Source of the DNA: Adiantum capillus-veneris
Lineage: Eukaryota > Streptophyta > Polypodiopsida > Polypodiales > Pteridaceae
Length of the DNA stretch: 64,000 nt
Assembly (NCBI GenBank): GCA_014529385.2
Contig: CM043964.1
Coordinates: 138,116,029 to 138,180,028, forward strand
Direction of reading: 5' to 3'
A program made the position numbers and the translations under genes. This document shows positions 22,147-31,299 of this stretch, piece by piece. Under the pieces are notes generated by a model. It ran no database searches. It worked only from the letters and a program-made list of their open reading frames with translations, and had not been told where the DNA came from. Numbering within the stretch: position 1 is the first letter of the stretch; each line of letters opens with the position of its first letter.

Positions 22147-23883
22147 GCATCTGCTTGTCCTTCTCTTATTGGAAAGGGTAGTAACAAAATCTAACTCTTT
22201 TGTGAACTCTTACTCTTCAATCTTTGCAATTGCTTGTTGGTTACTATTACTCATCAACATCTCATTATCACATTGGTGCAACACTTGAGGTGCAACAACT
22301 ATCTCTAATTTCTTTAGAGTGGTAAAGAAATTCATTGCTTCTTGAGCAATGATTTTCTCATCAATCTATTGCACACACTCCTTGTTTACACCCTCTTCAT
22401 AGGGATATTCATGATTTTCCAAGTGGATTGCACATCTACTTGTGTGCATACACTCTTGTGGCACATAATAATAAATCATTGCAAAATGCTCCTTTACAAT
22501 TATAGGCATTTGAGAGCAATGATTCCAAACAATATTCCCATACTTTGCACTTACAAGGCCGCCAGTAGGAAAATGCTTCTTTAACTTGCCTTTCCATTGG
22601 GTTTCATTATGCTGAAGCAATTTACCTTAATAGGGGCAACAAACACCTTAAGTAACCTACACAACGACTTAATTGCACAACCCTATCAAAACAATCTAAA
22701 TTGGATGTGGCTTATTCCATCCAAGTATGTACATCACTTTTCTTATGCGTAGAGGGTTTTTGACCACATAAAGGAAGCTTAAAAGGAACGTATCCAAAGC
22801 TACATGAAAATTTGTATGCAGAGAAATTGGCCTTATCAAATTCAAAATGCTAGCTGCATTTGACATCCCAACACCCAATGTCAATGGAAACTTTGTAGAA
22901 GTGGTGAATCAGAGTGTCTAGAATAAATTGAATTTCTCCACATGATAACTCAATTGGCTCACATCTAGTAATGTGTTTGTGGCTTAGAGAAAGAGGTTTC
23001 AAAGATACAGGTATCCCCACAATGTAAACTTTGTAGAAGTGGTGAATTAGAGTGTCTATAATAAACCGAACCTCTCCACATGATAGCTCAATTGGCTCAC
23101 ATCTAGTAATATGTTTGTGGCTTAGAGAAAGAGGTTTTAAAGATACAGGTAGCCCCACGACATCAAAGTTATCTTTAATAACATGCTGCTTCATCATTTA
23201 TTCATGTTTGCAACTTGCTACATGATTAAGTAGTTGGTTCATACATGGTGATCCATCATTTCTTTGACCTTCCCATTTCCTTAGGTAAACTCTATCTGTG
23301 TTTATAGCATGTTGATCATAAGGATTATCTTGTTCATGTGTGTGTGCATTGAAATATGTTTTTCAGTTCTACATTTGCAAAAGAAATCCATTAGTGTTTT
23401 TTTCTTGCTAGTAGTTGTTACCTAGTGTTATTCGGATACACAGCTGATAATGTTGATTTGGTATTATTCAAATAGATAACAAAGCAAAGAAGCTGCATGT
23501 TCACTTTTGTTTACTTCTTCAAGGTCACTTTTCCATCGAGAAAAACATAAGTTTGTCCATAGCAAGTTCAATTATTACTTTTTTTACGAGTAGTCATTCA
23601 AGCACAATTCTAACAATTTAATTATATCTATAGGATGAGTGCTAGTGATGGAGACTATTCCAAATGAATAAAATCCTAATTCATCAAAGAATAATCAAGC
23701 AAGAGAGAGAAATCTCTCTCAAAATCGAACATGAGACAAAGTGCATCGTGGACGTAGTCCTCCTACACATAATAGAGTTTTTGATCCATCAAAGAGGAGA
23801 AGATCATATTTTCCTAAATAACACTACTATCCGGAAGAGAAGGACTAATCATGTAACCCACTCAACAAAGAGTGATTGTGAGA
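22147..23883. other. Unassigned region upstream of MULE relic 2
   Basis: Short reverse-strand frames continue from MULE relic 2 toward higher coordinates and may be its decayed N-terminal part, but I recognise no domain. The only structured feature is the in-frame tandem repeat at 22888-23163. The sequence from about 23200 is AT-rich and leads into the 5' side of Gypsy E; I cannot see that element's LTR. Confidence 0.4.
22888..23163 (-). repeat. 138-bp in-frame tandem repeat (46 codons, two copies)
   Basis: Two adjacent copies start AAACTTTGTAG at 22888 and 23026. On the reverse strand both are open in one frame. Each encodes about 46 residues containing LPVSLKPLSLSHKHITRC (IPVSL... in the other copy) and then CGE..FI.DTLIHHFYKV. 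The duplication is an exact codon multiple, so the surrounding 115-codon frame survives. I know no family for it. Confidence 0.8.
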
Positions 23884-24013
23884 GCATAAATTCCTCTGGC
23901 AACGAGCTAGCTCCATGAAGAAGATGTGTTGATCGAGTGCACTCCAAAGCATAAATTCCTCTGGCAACGAGGTAGCTCCATGAAGAAGATGTGTTGATCG
24001 AGTGCACTCCAAA
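23884..24013 (+). repeat. 65-bp tandem duplication near the start of Gypsy E gag
   Basis: GCATAAATTCCTCTGGCAAC at 23884 is repeated at 23949 almost unchanged, followed by a few bases of a third unit (GCATAAAACC at 24014). Confidence 0.85.
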
Positions 24014-24039
24014 GCATAAAACCAAGCATATATGAGCTG

Positions 24040-24628
24040 ATTTCAGCTCCATCTCTTCCTCCTCTCCCAAAAGAGTCAACTGATCATAAAAGACCATCCA
24101 AAAGACAAAGACAGAGGACACCACCTTCATCCTCTTCTCTCTCTTTTGACTCATCGGATAAACCTTCTCTCGAGAAAAACCATCATGTCTCTAAAGGTAA
24201 GAGGACACAAATATTCTCACCCTACAGGGAAGAAATCCTATCGTATGCAAAAATCTAAAGAAGATGGTAAGAACATCACTTTGTTTTATTTTGATGGAAA
24301 TTATGGTAATATTGATAAAGTATTGAATTTTATTCAACAATTTGATGTTCCTTTTGGTGGAGAGAATTTCATAGAGCGGTCCAAGATATGCAATGTAGCT
24401 ATGAACCTATAGAAGACCAATAGGCAACGGTGAGCTAGCCTCAAAGATCAAGGTGAATCACCAAAAATTTGGAAGGAGTTCCAACTTGCAATCCTATTAC
24501 AATTCTTGGCCAATCAAGCGAAGGATGATGACTTAATTGATTAGAGAAGTCTCAAGTTAGAAAGAGGTGATTCTATCAAAATGTTTTTGTATAAGTTTTG
24601 GGACATACATCTTAGAGCCACTATCTAC
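24040..24628 (+). pseudogene. Gypsy E gag, N-terminal part
   Basis: A Pro/Ser/Lys/Arg-rich stretch (LPPLPKESTDHKRPSKRQRQ and on, about 24045-24130) matches the RS-rich start of Gypsy D gag. It is followed by the gag domain: FYFDGNYGNIDKVLNFIQQ (about 24290-24340) and FGGENFIERSKICNVAM (about 24354-24405), then KFWDIHLRATI at the break (about 24595-24626). Compare FIQHFDAAFGDEGFMESSK and KFWDLHLKGIV in element D. Several stops, for example after VAMNL at 24410. Confidence 0.82.
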
Positions 24629-24853
24629 TGAAGTCGCGGAGCGGAGCGTGGGTCGACTCTCTCACACACATAGAGAGATACACAGAGATACACAGTACAC
24701 AGTACGTAGAGAACTCTGTTTGAAGGGTTATCTCCCAAAACCTTATTATCCACAAAAGTATAAGTGAGTATATACAAAGAGTTAGAGGTAAGTGAGTTAG
24801 GCGGGCGGGCGGCCATATCCATATAAGAGGCCACTTGGGCTTTAATCCCAACA
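24629..24853 (-). repeat. 3' LTR of Copia F
   Basis: 225 bp, with TG...CA termini on the element strand (TGTTGGGATTAAAG to CGCGACTTCA). A purine tract abuts its inner edge (AAGTGGGAGGT on the element strand). It matches the other LTR apart from a few transitions and a roughly 10-bp repeat of AGATACACAG. Confidence 0.95.
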
Positions 24854-24937
24854 ACCTCCCACTTAAAGTCCAATGTGGCACTTTAAGTAACTGTAAATCT
24901 ATGAACACAAATGTACAAAGATTTACATGGCTGCCAT

Positions 24938-27900
24938 CTATCCAATACCCAATAACTCACGACAATGCACAAAGCCCTCTCCTGGAAGTCCCTTTGTGAG
25001 TAGATCAGCAGGATTGTCCTTGGTGTGGATCTTCAGCAGTTGTATCTGCTTGTCTTCAAGTACTTCCCTAATGAAGTGATATTTCACATCAATATGCTTA
25101 GTCTTCGAATGGAACACTGGATTCTTTGCCAATTGTATAGCACTTTGACTATCACAATATAACTCCAGCATATCTACTTTGATTCCCAAGTCTGCTATTA
25201 ATCTACCAAGCCAAATAGCTTCTTTGCATGCCTCATTTGTTGCAACATACTCAGCTTCTGTGGTAGACTGCATAACACAATCTTGTAATCGAGACCGCCA
25301 TGATATGGCACCTCCAGCCAATGTAAAGACATAGCCTGATGTAGATCTCCTCTTATCCAAGTCTCCTGCATAATCTGAGTCAGTGTATCCTCTGACACTC
25401 AAATCCTGACGACCATAGCATATGCGCATACTCTTTGTATGTTTTAAGTATCTCATGATACCTTTCACTGCCTCCCAATGTTTCTTGCCGGGATTTGACA
25501 TATATCTGCTAGCCACTCCCAGTGCAAATGCAATATCCGGACGTGTAGCAATCATTGCATACATCAAACTACCCAATGCAGACGCATATGGAATCTTATC
25601 CATTTCAGCCTTTTCTTCCTCAGACACAGGACAATCTTGTTTGCTAAGTTTCACATATGGTGGCAATGGAGCACTCAATGCCTTTCCCTTCTCCATATTG
25701 AAACGCTGCAAAACCTTGTCAATATACTCCGTTTGAGATAACCAAATCAACTTCTTTGATCTGTCTCTCTCAATGCGCATACCAAGTATATGACTTGCCT
25801 CACCCATGTCTTTCATGTCAAATGATTTTTCCATCTTTGACTTCGAAGCTGAAATTTCTTCCAAGTGTTTGCCAGCAATCAACATGTCATCCACATACAA
25901 AATAAGGATCAGCCAGCTGCCATCCTTAGCCTTCTTTGTATATAGACAGTGATCGTAATCACTACGTTTGTAGCCTTGAGAAAGCATAAACTGGTGGAAC
26001 TTATGGTACCATGCCCTCGGTGATTGTTTTAAGCCATAAAGACTTTTTAACAACTGGCATACCCAATCTTCCTTGCCTTTCTCAACAAACCCTTCTGGCT
26101 GCTGCATGTAAATTACCACATCTAAATCACCATGCAAGAACGTTGTCTTGACATCCATTTGGTGCAACACCAAATCCAATATAGCAACCAATGCAAAAAA
26201 GCATCTCAATGTAGTCATCTTGACCACTGGAGAGAAGACTTCATCAAAGTCAATGCCTTGTTCTTGCTTAAAGCCCTTGGCAACAAGCCTTGCTTTGTAC
26301 TTTGGCTGACTATCATGAGCGGTGATCTTATACCTGTAAACCCATTTACAAGGTAGAGCCTTTTTGCCCTGTGGTAATTTAACTAGCTTCCATGTCTGGT
26401 TTTTATGCAGAGCTGTCATCTCTGACTGCATGGCTAACTGCCATTTTTCCAAGTCAACCACTTGTAATGCTTCCTTGTAGCAAGATGGTTCTCCACAATC
26501 TGTGAGCATGACATAATTTAGAGATGGCACATAACGCTCAGGTGGTTTGGAGACACGCTCAGAACGTCTCACCACAACTGATGCTGCCTCTCTAGCCACT
26601 ATAGGTTGTTCCTGAGCCTGACCATGCTGTCTTGATGTGCTAGCACTAGGTCCATCTTCCCTGAAGACAACTCTTCTGATCTCCTCTGTCTTCTCTGGCT
26701 TAGCATGAAACTTGGATTCATTGAAATGCACATCATTGCTTCGAATAAGCTTTCTGGACTCAGAATCCCAAAGCCGGTAACCCATCTCGCCCGATTCTCC
26801 GTAGCCAAGAAATATACACTTCTTGCTCTTTGGTTCTAACTTATTCCTGAACTCCTTAGGAATATGGCTATAAGCTTCACAACCAAAGATTCTGAGATGC
26901 TTATACGAAGGTGCCTTGCATGTCCATAGAATCTCGGCCACTGCACTCTTATCCAGAACCCTACTAGGAGACCTGTTGATCAAATGGACTGCTGTAGCCA
27001 CTGCTTTCGCCCAAAATCCATCAGGCAACTCAGCATTTGACAACATGCTTCTGACCTTCTCTTGTATGGTCCTATTCATACGTTCTGCAACTCCATTCTG
27101 TGAAGGATTATATGGTGCAGTAAGTTCCCGCTTTATCCCTTTTGCTTCACAAAAGTCTTGAAAAGCTTTGGAAACGTACTCTCCACCATTGTCAGTTCTC
27201 AAGCACTTCAGCTTCTGACCACTTTGATTCTCCACAAGCTGCAAGAATGTCTTAAAAACCTTGAGCACCTCATCCTTGTGCTTCAAGAAGTAAACCCATA
27301 CTTTGCGAGAATTGTCATCTATGAATGTACAAAAGTACGCTGCTCCCCCTAGTGACAAACTAGGCATTGGTCCGCATAGATCACTGTGTACAAGAGCTAA
27401 CCGTTCGTCCCTACGATTCCTCTTTGATCTGTGCGGTTCCTGTGTTTGCTTACCATAAACACAATGCTCACAAAACTCGAAATCTTGAAATGAAAAGCCA
27501 GGCAAATAACCATAATGAGAAAGTATTTCCATTCCTCTTTTTGACATATGTCCCAGCCTACGATGCCACAGTGACACACTTGGTTGCTCAATCACATTGA
27601 TTACATGGTTTTTAACCTCTGAAACATGTAAAGTGTACAGAGTTCCTGACTTGCTGCCATGTGCTACAATCATCGAACCTTTGGAGATCTTCCAAGCGCT
27701 GTTCCCAAAAACTGTCACATAACCCGCATCATCCAACTTCCATGTACTGATCAAGCTCTTTCGGATTGCTGGAACATGTCTGACATTCTTGAGACATAAA
27801 GAAGAGCCATTTTGAAACTTCAACTGCACATCTCCCACTCCAAGTATGTCACAAACCTGCTCATTGCCAAGTCTGACATAATCTTTAGTAGTCACATATG

Positions 27901-28339
27901 ATGTAAACCACTCTTTGTGCGGAGAAACATGTAAAGATGCCCCTGAGTCGATAATCCAATCACTCATAGCATGTCCATCTTCTGCAGTCAAGAAAACAGA
28001 ATCAAGATTGCTTGTGAGGAAGATGTCACCAGCTGCTATACCAGAATCACTGTCTGAACCAGATCCTATGACATTCACCTCTTCAATCTTCACTGAACTC
28101 TTCTTTTCATCTTGCTCAGAACTCTTTGTTTTGCCTTTTTCTTGTTTCCACTTCGTACAGTCTCTCTTCATGTGACCCTTCTTGCCACAATGGTAGCATT
28201 CTATGTCATCCTTTGACTTCGAGTCACGAGACTTACTTCGGTTTTGTGCCTTCTTACCCTTCTTCTCTTTAGACTGTTGTCTCCCTCGAACGACCAAAGC
28301 ACTATTGCCTTTGCCTTTGTCAATGTTCTTCCTGTTCAC
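24938..28339 (-). CDS. Copia F pol: zinc knuckle, protease, integrase, RT, RNase H
   Basis: 1133 codons open without a stop. Domains in order (approximate residues): CCHC knuckle CYHCGKKGHMKRDC (47-60); protease DWIIDSGASLHV (125-136); pre-integrase WHRRLGHMSKRGM (260); integrase core with FIDDNSRKVWVYF (338) and LRTDNGGEYVS (380), then SQNGVAERMNRTI; RT with KARLVAKGFKQEQGIDF, YGLKQSPRAWYHKF and the catalytic YVDDMLIAGK (815); RNase H with GYTDSDYAGDLD, STTEAEYVA and KTKHIDVKYHFI. It ends TKDNPADLLTKGLPG before the stop. All signature residues are present. In the parent element this was one polyprotein with gag. Here the frame is separated from gag by an 11-bp duplication, so the ATG at 28339 is probably not a natural start. 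Confidence 0.93.
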   Translation of the reverse strand: MNRKNIDKGKGNSALVVRGRQQSKEKKGKKAQNRSKSRDSKSKDDIECYHCGKKGHMKRDCTKWKQEKGKTKSSEQDEKKSSVKIEEVNVIGSGSDSDSGIAAGDIFLTSNLDSVFLTAEDGHAMSDWIIDSGASLHVSPHKEWFTSYVTTKDYVRLGNEQVCDILGVGDVQLKFQNGSSLCLKNVRHVPAIRKSLISTWKLDDAGYVTVFGNSAWKISKGSMIVAHGSKSGTLYTLHVSEVKNHVINVIEQPSVSLWHRRLGHMSKRGMEILSHYGYLPGFSFQDFEFCEHCVYGKQTQEPHRSKRNRRDERLALVHSDLCGPMPSLSLGGAAYFCTFIDDNSRKVWVYFLKHKDEVLKVFKTFLQLVENQSGQKLKCLRTDNGGEYVSKAFQDFCEAKGIKRELTAPYNPSQNGVAERMNRTIQEKVRSMLSNAELPDGFWAKAVATAVHLINRSPSRVLDKSAVAEILWTCKAPSYKHLRIFGCEAYSHIPKEFRNKLEPKSKKCIFLGYGESGEMGYRLWDSESRKLIRSNDVHFNESKFHAKPEKTEEIRRVVFREDGPSASTSRQHGQAQEQPIVAREAASVVVRRSERVSKPPERYVPSLNYVMLTDCGEPSCYKEALQVVDLEKWQLAMQSEMTALHKNQTWKLVKLPQGKKALPCKWVYRYKITAHDSQPKYKARLVAKGFKQEQGIDFDEVFSPVVKMTTLRCFFALVAILDLVLHQMDVKTTFLHGDLDVVIYMQQPEGFVEKGKEDWVCQLLKSLYGLKQSPRAWYHKFHQFMLSQGYKRSDYDHCLYTKKAKDGSWLILILYVDDMLIAGKHLEEISASKSKMEKSFDMKDMGEASHILGMRIERDRSKKLIWLSQTEYIDKVLQRFNMEKGKALSAPLPPYVKLSKQDCPVSEEEKAEMDKIPYASALGSLMYAMIATRPDIAFALGVASRYMSNPGKKHWEAVKGIMRYLKHTKSMRICYGRQDLSVRGYTDSDYAGDLDKRRSTSGYVFTLAGGAISWRSRLQDCVMQSTTEAEYVATNEACKEAIWLGRLIADLGIKVDMLELYCDSQSAIQLAKNPVFHSKTKHIDVKYHFIREVLEDKQIQLLKIHTKDNPADLLTKGLPGEGFVHCRELLGIG

Positions 28340-28914
28340 TTCCTGTTCACTTCCTCTGTGAGCAAGCTGCCTTCTACATTGGCACTTGTAATACCTTCTG
28401 GCGCGACAAAATTACTTAACGCTGTACGAAAAGTATCCCAACTGTCTGGCAAAGTGATTAAGAGAAACATAGCCTTCACTGAATCTGGAAAGACTATCTC
28501 CTGTGCTGTTAACTGGCTGAAAATTGTGTGAAATTCATTGAGATGATTTGACATGGCTGTCCCTTCCTTCATCTTCAAATCCACCAATTTCTTGAGCCAG
28601 TAAATCTGAGAAGCGGCACTTTGTTTCTCGTACATACCACATAGCTTTTGCCATACGCCATACGCTGTAGTCTCTTCTGCTACGTTGAAGTAAACATTTT
28701 CTGCCAGTGTCAGCATGATTGTGGAACAAGCTAACTCGTCAAGCTCTTCCCACTCATCTTCAGCCATACCTTCTGGTCTCTCCCCTTTGAGCTTCAGTGG
28801 CTTCACTTGTTTTTTCTGCACCAAAACCTGCCAAATCTGCTTCTTCCAGAATGGAAAGTTTGTGCCATCCAGCTTCTTTATGTTGTAAAGAGTCTCACTT
28901 TGAGAAGATGCCAT
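28336..28914 (-). CDS. Copia F gag
   Basis: I choose the start at 28914 (MASSQSETLYNIKKLDGTNF), the usual beginning of Copia gag, rather than in-frame ATGs further up that fall in leader sequence. It contains the UBN2-type gag segment (YGVWQKLCGMYEKQSAASQI, LNEFHTIFSQLTAQEI, FLLITLPDSWDTFRTALSN) and reaches TEEVNRK before a stop at 28336-28338. That stop is created by the 11-bp duplication 28331-28341/28342-28352. Without it, gag would read on into pol in frame (VNRKNIDKGKGN). Gag forms the virus-like particle and packages element RNA. As it stands, gag alone could be made without pol. Confidence 0.9.
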   Translation of the reverse strand: MASSQSETLYNIKKLDGTNFPFWKKQIWQVLVQKKQVKPLKLKGERPEGMAEDEWEELDELACSTIMLTLAENVYFNVAEETTAYGVWQKLCGMYEKQSAASQIYWLKKLVDLKMKEGTAMSNHLNEFHTIFSQLTAQEIVFPDSVKAMFLLITLPDSWDTFRTALSNFVAPEGITSANVEGSLLTEEVNRK

Positions 28915-29963
28915 ATCTGCCAAACTGTTTACTCTTGGGAAAAATCCAACAGATTTTCCCCTGTAAACTGGCCTCTGTACACAGTAAACAAGCTGTAAAT
29001 AACAAGCTGAACACCTCTCCTCAGGAACTGTCAGTATTTTAAAAAATTTTGACAGAGTCTCCCCTGTAAACTGAGCTCTGGAAACCAAAAGATAGCTCAA
29101 AAAACAACCATAAATAGCTGACCAATGACAAATCTGAAAATCTCTGTAATATGTTGTCCTGTAAGCATACACTGTCTCCTGTCTGGGCGATGACAGAACA
29201 TGTACCTGTCTCAAGACTGAACCCTGAACAATGCCTCAACGGCCTGACGCATAAGATGCAATCCAGTGTCTACACAAAGTCATACATCCTATGGGGTAAA
29301 AGTCGTCGAAGAGGATGCGTGTAGAGGGGAACTCCAACAACCTAATCCACCTCACACTGGGTAACCCAGCCCCCAGTGCTTGGCTTCAAAAAACCTCACA
29401 CACGACCCTCACAGATGGCTCAGCAAACTGTCCAGAACTAGCATACATCCTACAATAGACCAATCACTATCCTATGACCGCTGCGACGGTCTGTCTGCTA
29501 GCGTGACTCACAACTAGCAGACCCACAATCACAGTACATCAATCTGCAATACATGCCAGTGGTGTCAAGCCGTCGTATGGCCACACCTCCCCTAGAACCT
29601 GGCAAGCACAAGAAGTAGCAATGCAGACTGCAATATATATATCTGATGATATATATATGTGTACCTGGTCTACAGATGATGCTTTGAAGACAAATGAGTG
29701 ATGTATGTCGATGTCGACCACCTCTGCTTGCCAATCTACACAATACGGATTTCTTTGCGGCTGAAATCTATCTTCTGTTGTAGTGCTCAAAACAAAATTC
29801 TGAGGGCATAAACGGCTTCGAAAGGGGGGTAAAACCCTAGGACGCCTGGTGGAAATTCTCCCGGAACGCCGAGTGTAAATTTCCAAGCTCCGTCTCCAGA
29901 ATCTGCCGGAAAAGTGCGCGCGCGATTACGCAAATATGCACTGAACCAAGCTCTGATACCAAT
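28915..29963 (-). other. Copia F leader and primer-binding site
   Basis: The PBS on the element strand, TGGTATCAGAGC, lies at 29950-29961, two bases from the 5' LTR edge at 29964. It is the iMet type. About 1 kb of untranslated leader follows before gag at 28914. It contains a short dinucleotide run (TATATA, about 29634-29658) and no convincing gene. Confidence 0.9.
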
Positions 29964-30178
29964 TGAAGTCGCGGAGCAGAGCGTGGGTCAACTCTCTCAC
30001 ACACACGCAGAGATACACAGTACACAGCACGCAGAGAACTCTGTTTGAAGGGTTATCTCCCAAAACCTTATTATCCACAAAAGTATAAGTGAGTATATAC
30101 AAAGAGTTAGAGGTAAGTGAGTTAGGCGGGCAGGCGGCCATATCCATATAAGAGGCCACTTGGGCTTTAATCCCAACA
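29964..30178 (-). repeat. 5' LTR of Copia F
   Basis: 215 bp with the same termini as the 3' LTR. It ends (outer edge) at 30178, directly followed by the TSD copy TCTAC. Confidence 0.95.
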
Positions 30179-30183
30179 TCTAC

Positions 30184-31100
30184 AAAAGAGTAGAATTTGC
30201 AGAACAACGCCAATAATTTTGTGCAAGACTTTTGGAGGATATGCAAGAATATGTCAATTCACAAAGCCATAAGAACATATCGAAAGTGATTCATTACATA
30301 TGGTTGCCTCTAGAATATTTCCTCCTTCTAGGAAAAATTCTCACAAATTTCCTAAGAAGGTGGATAAACCCCAAGGAGGAGAAAAGTCCAACTCAGATTT
30401 CAAATCCAAAGACCAAGCAACAACCATGAAAACAAGAAGCATAAAAAGAAGGAGAAGGGAATTTACAAAGGTAGTAATAAAATCATCAATAAAATCTCTC
30501 TTGTGGAGCCTAAAAGGCACAACAAGGAGCATAAATGTTTACAATGCAAGAAATCGGTCATAGTTATTGTGATTGCCCCCAAAAGTGACTCAAAAAGGAC
30601 AATCCCCAAGATACTAAAAAAGGACAATCCTCAAGCTACTCAAGTTCTCACTCACAGGAACTCAAGTCAACAAGGAGCTCCATCAATTTATGCATGGAGT
30701 AAGATTGGAGTTCAGGATGCTTTCATTATATTTGATCCTGGTTCTACCCACAACTCATCTCTCAAGATATGGCTGTCTAGTTGGGTATTCACTCTTCTGA
30801 GCTAGTCTTCTCCAAAGAAGTAGATGGAGCTTTTGAAGGACAAGAAGCTCACGTCTAGGGATATGTTGATAAGGAAGACTTGTATTTCCCCTTTGAAGCA
30901 TGAGGATGTTCTTTTAGGTTCACCCTGGTTTACACATATGTTAGTTAGTCTTCAATGCCAAGAGTGAGCTTTTGAAGGACAAGAAGCTCACATCTAGGGA
31001 TATGTTGATAAGGAAGACTTGTATTTCCCCTTTGAAGCATGCGGATGTTCTTTTAGGTTCACCCTGGTTTACACATATGTTAGTCTTCAATGTCTAGAGA
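30184..31100 (+). pseudogene. Gypsy E gag end and protease
   Basis: This continues the gag domain broken by Copia F: KRVEFAEQRQ just after the junction, then LLEDMQEYVNSQ (compare LLEEMAEYVNSQ in element D). A Lys-rich linker and a degraded zinc knuckle follow (HKCLQCKK, about 30525-30555). The protease reads YAWSKIGVQDAFIIFDPGST (about 30693-30750) and LGSPWFTHM (about 30917-30945). Here the Gly of the protease signature is retained. A 139-bp tandem duplication and several frame changes make it noncoding. Confidence 0.82.
30827..31098 (+). repeat. 139-bp tandem duplication in the Gypsy E protease region
   Basis: GAGCTTTTGAAGGACAAGAA at 30827 recurs at 30966, and the copies run through the LGSPWF segment to about 31098 with few differences, so the second half of the protease is present twice. 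Confidence 0.88.
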
Positions 31101-31299
31101 GAGTTGTCAAATTTTAGCATAAGGGTAGAGAAGTAGTCATTTGGTTTATGTCAAAGAGTCTATGTCTATTGGCAAGCTACTCTCTCCTCATGAATGTACT
31201 TTATCTAAGGAAGATTTTTCTTTAAAAGCATTTGTTTTTTTATAAGCATGCCTCTCTATTTAACGACACTATTTCTGGGGAACTCCCTCCTCTAGAGGT

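Larger units (their letters stand above)
24629..30178 (-). mobile_element. Nearly intact Copia retrotransposon F (5550 bp)
   Basis: All structural parts are present on the reverse strand. From right to left: 5' LTR (29964-30178), iMet PBS (29950-29961), leader of about 1 kb, gag, pol, polypurine tract (24854-24863) and 3' LTR (24629-24853). TSD is TCTAC on both sides. The LTRs differ by a handful of transitions plus a 10-bp indel, so the insertion is not brand new, but it is much younger than its host element E. The only serious coding lesion is an 11-bp tandem duplication at the gag-pol junction. Confidence 0.97.
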
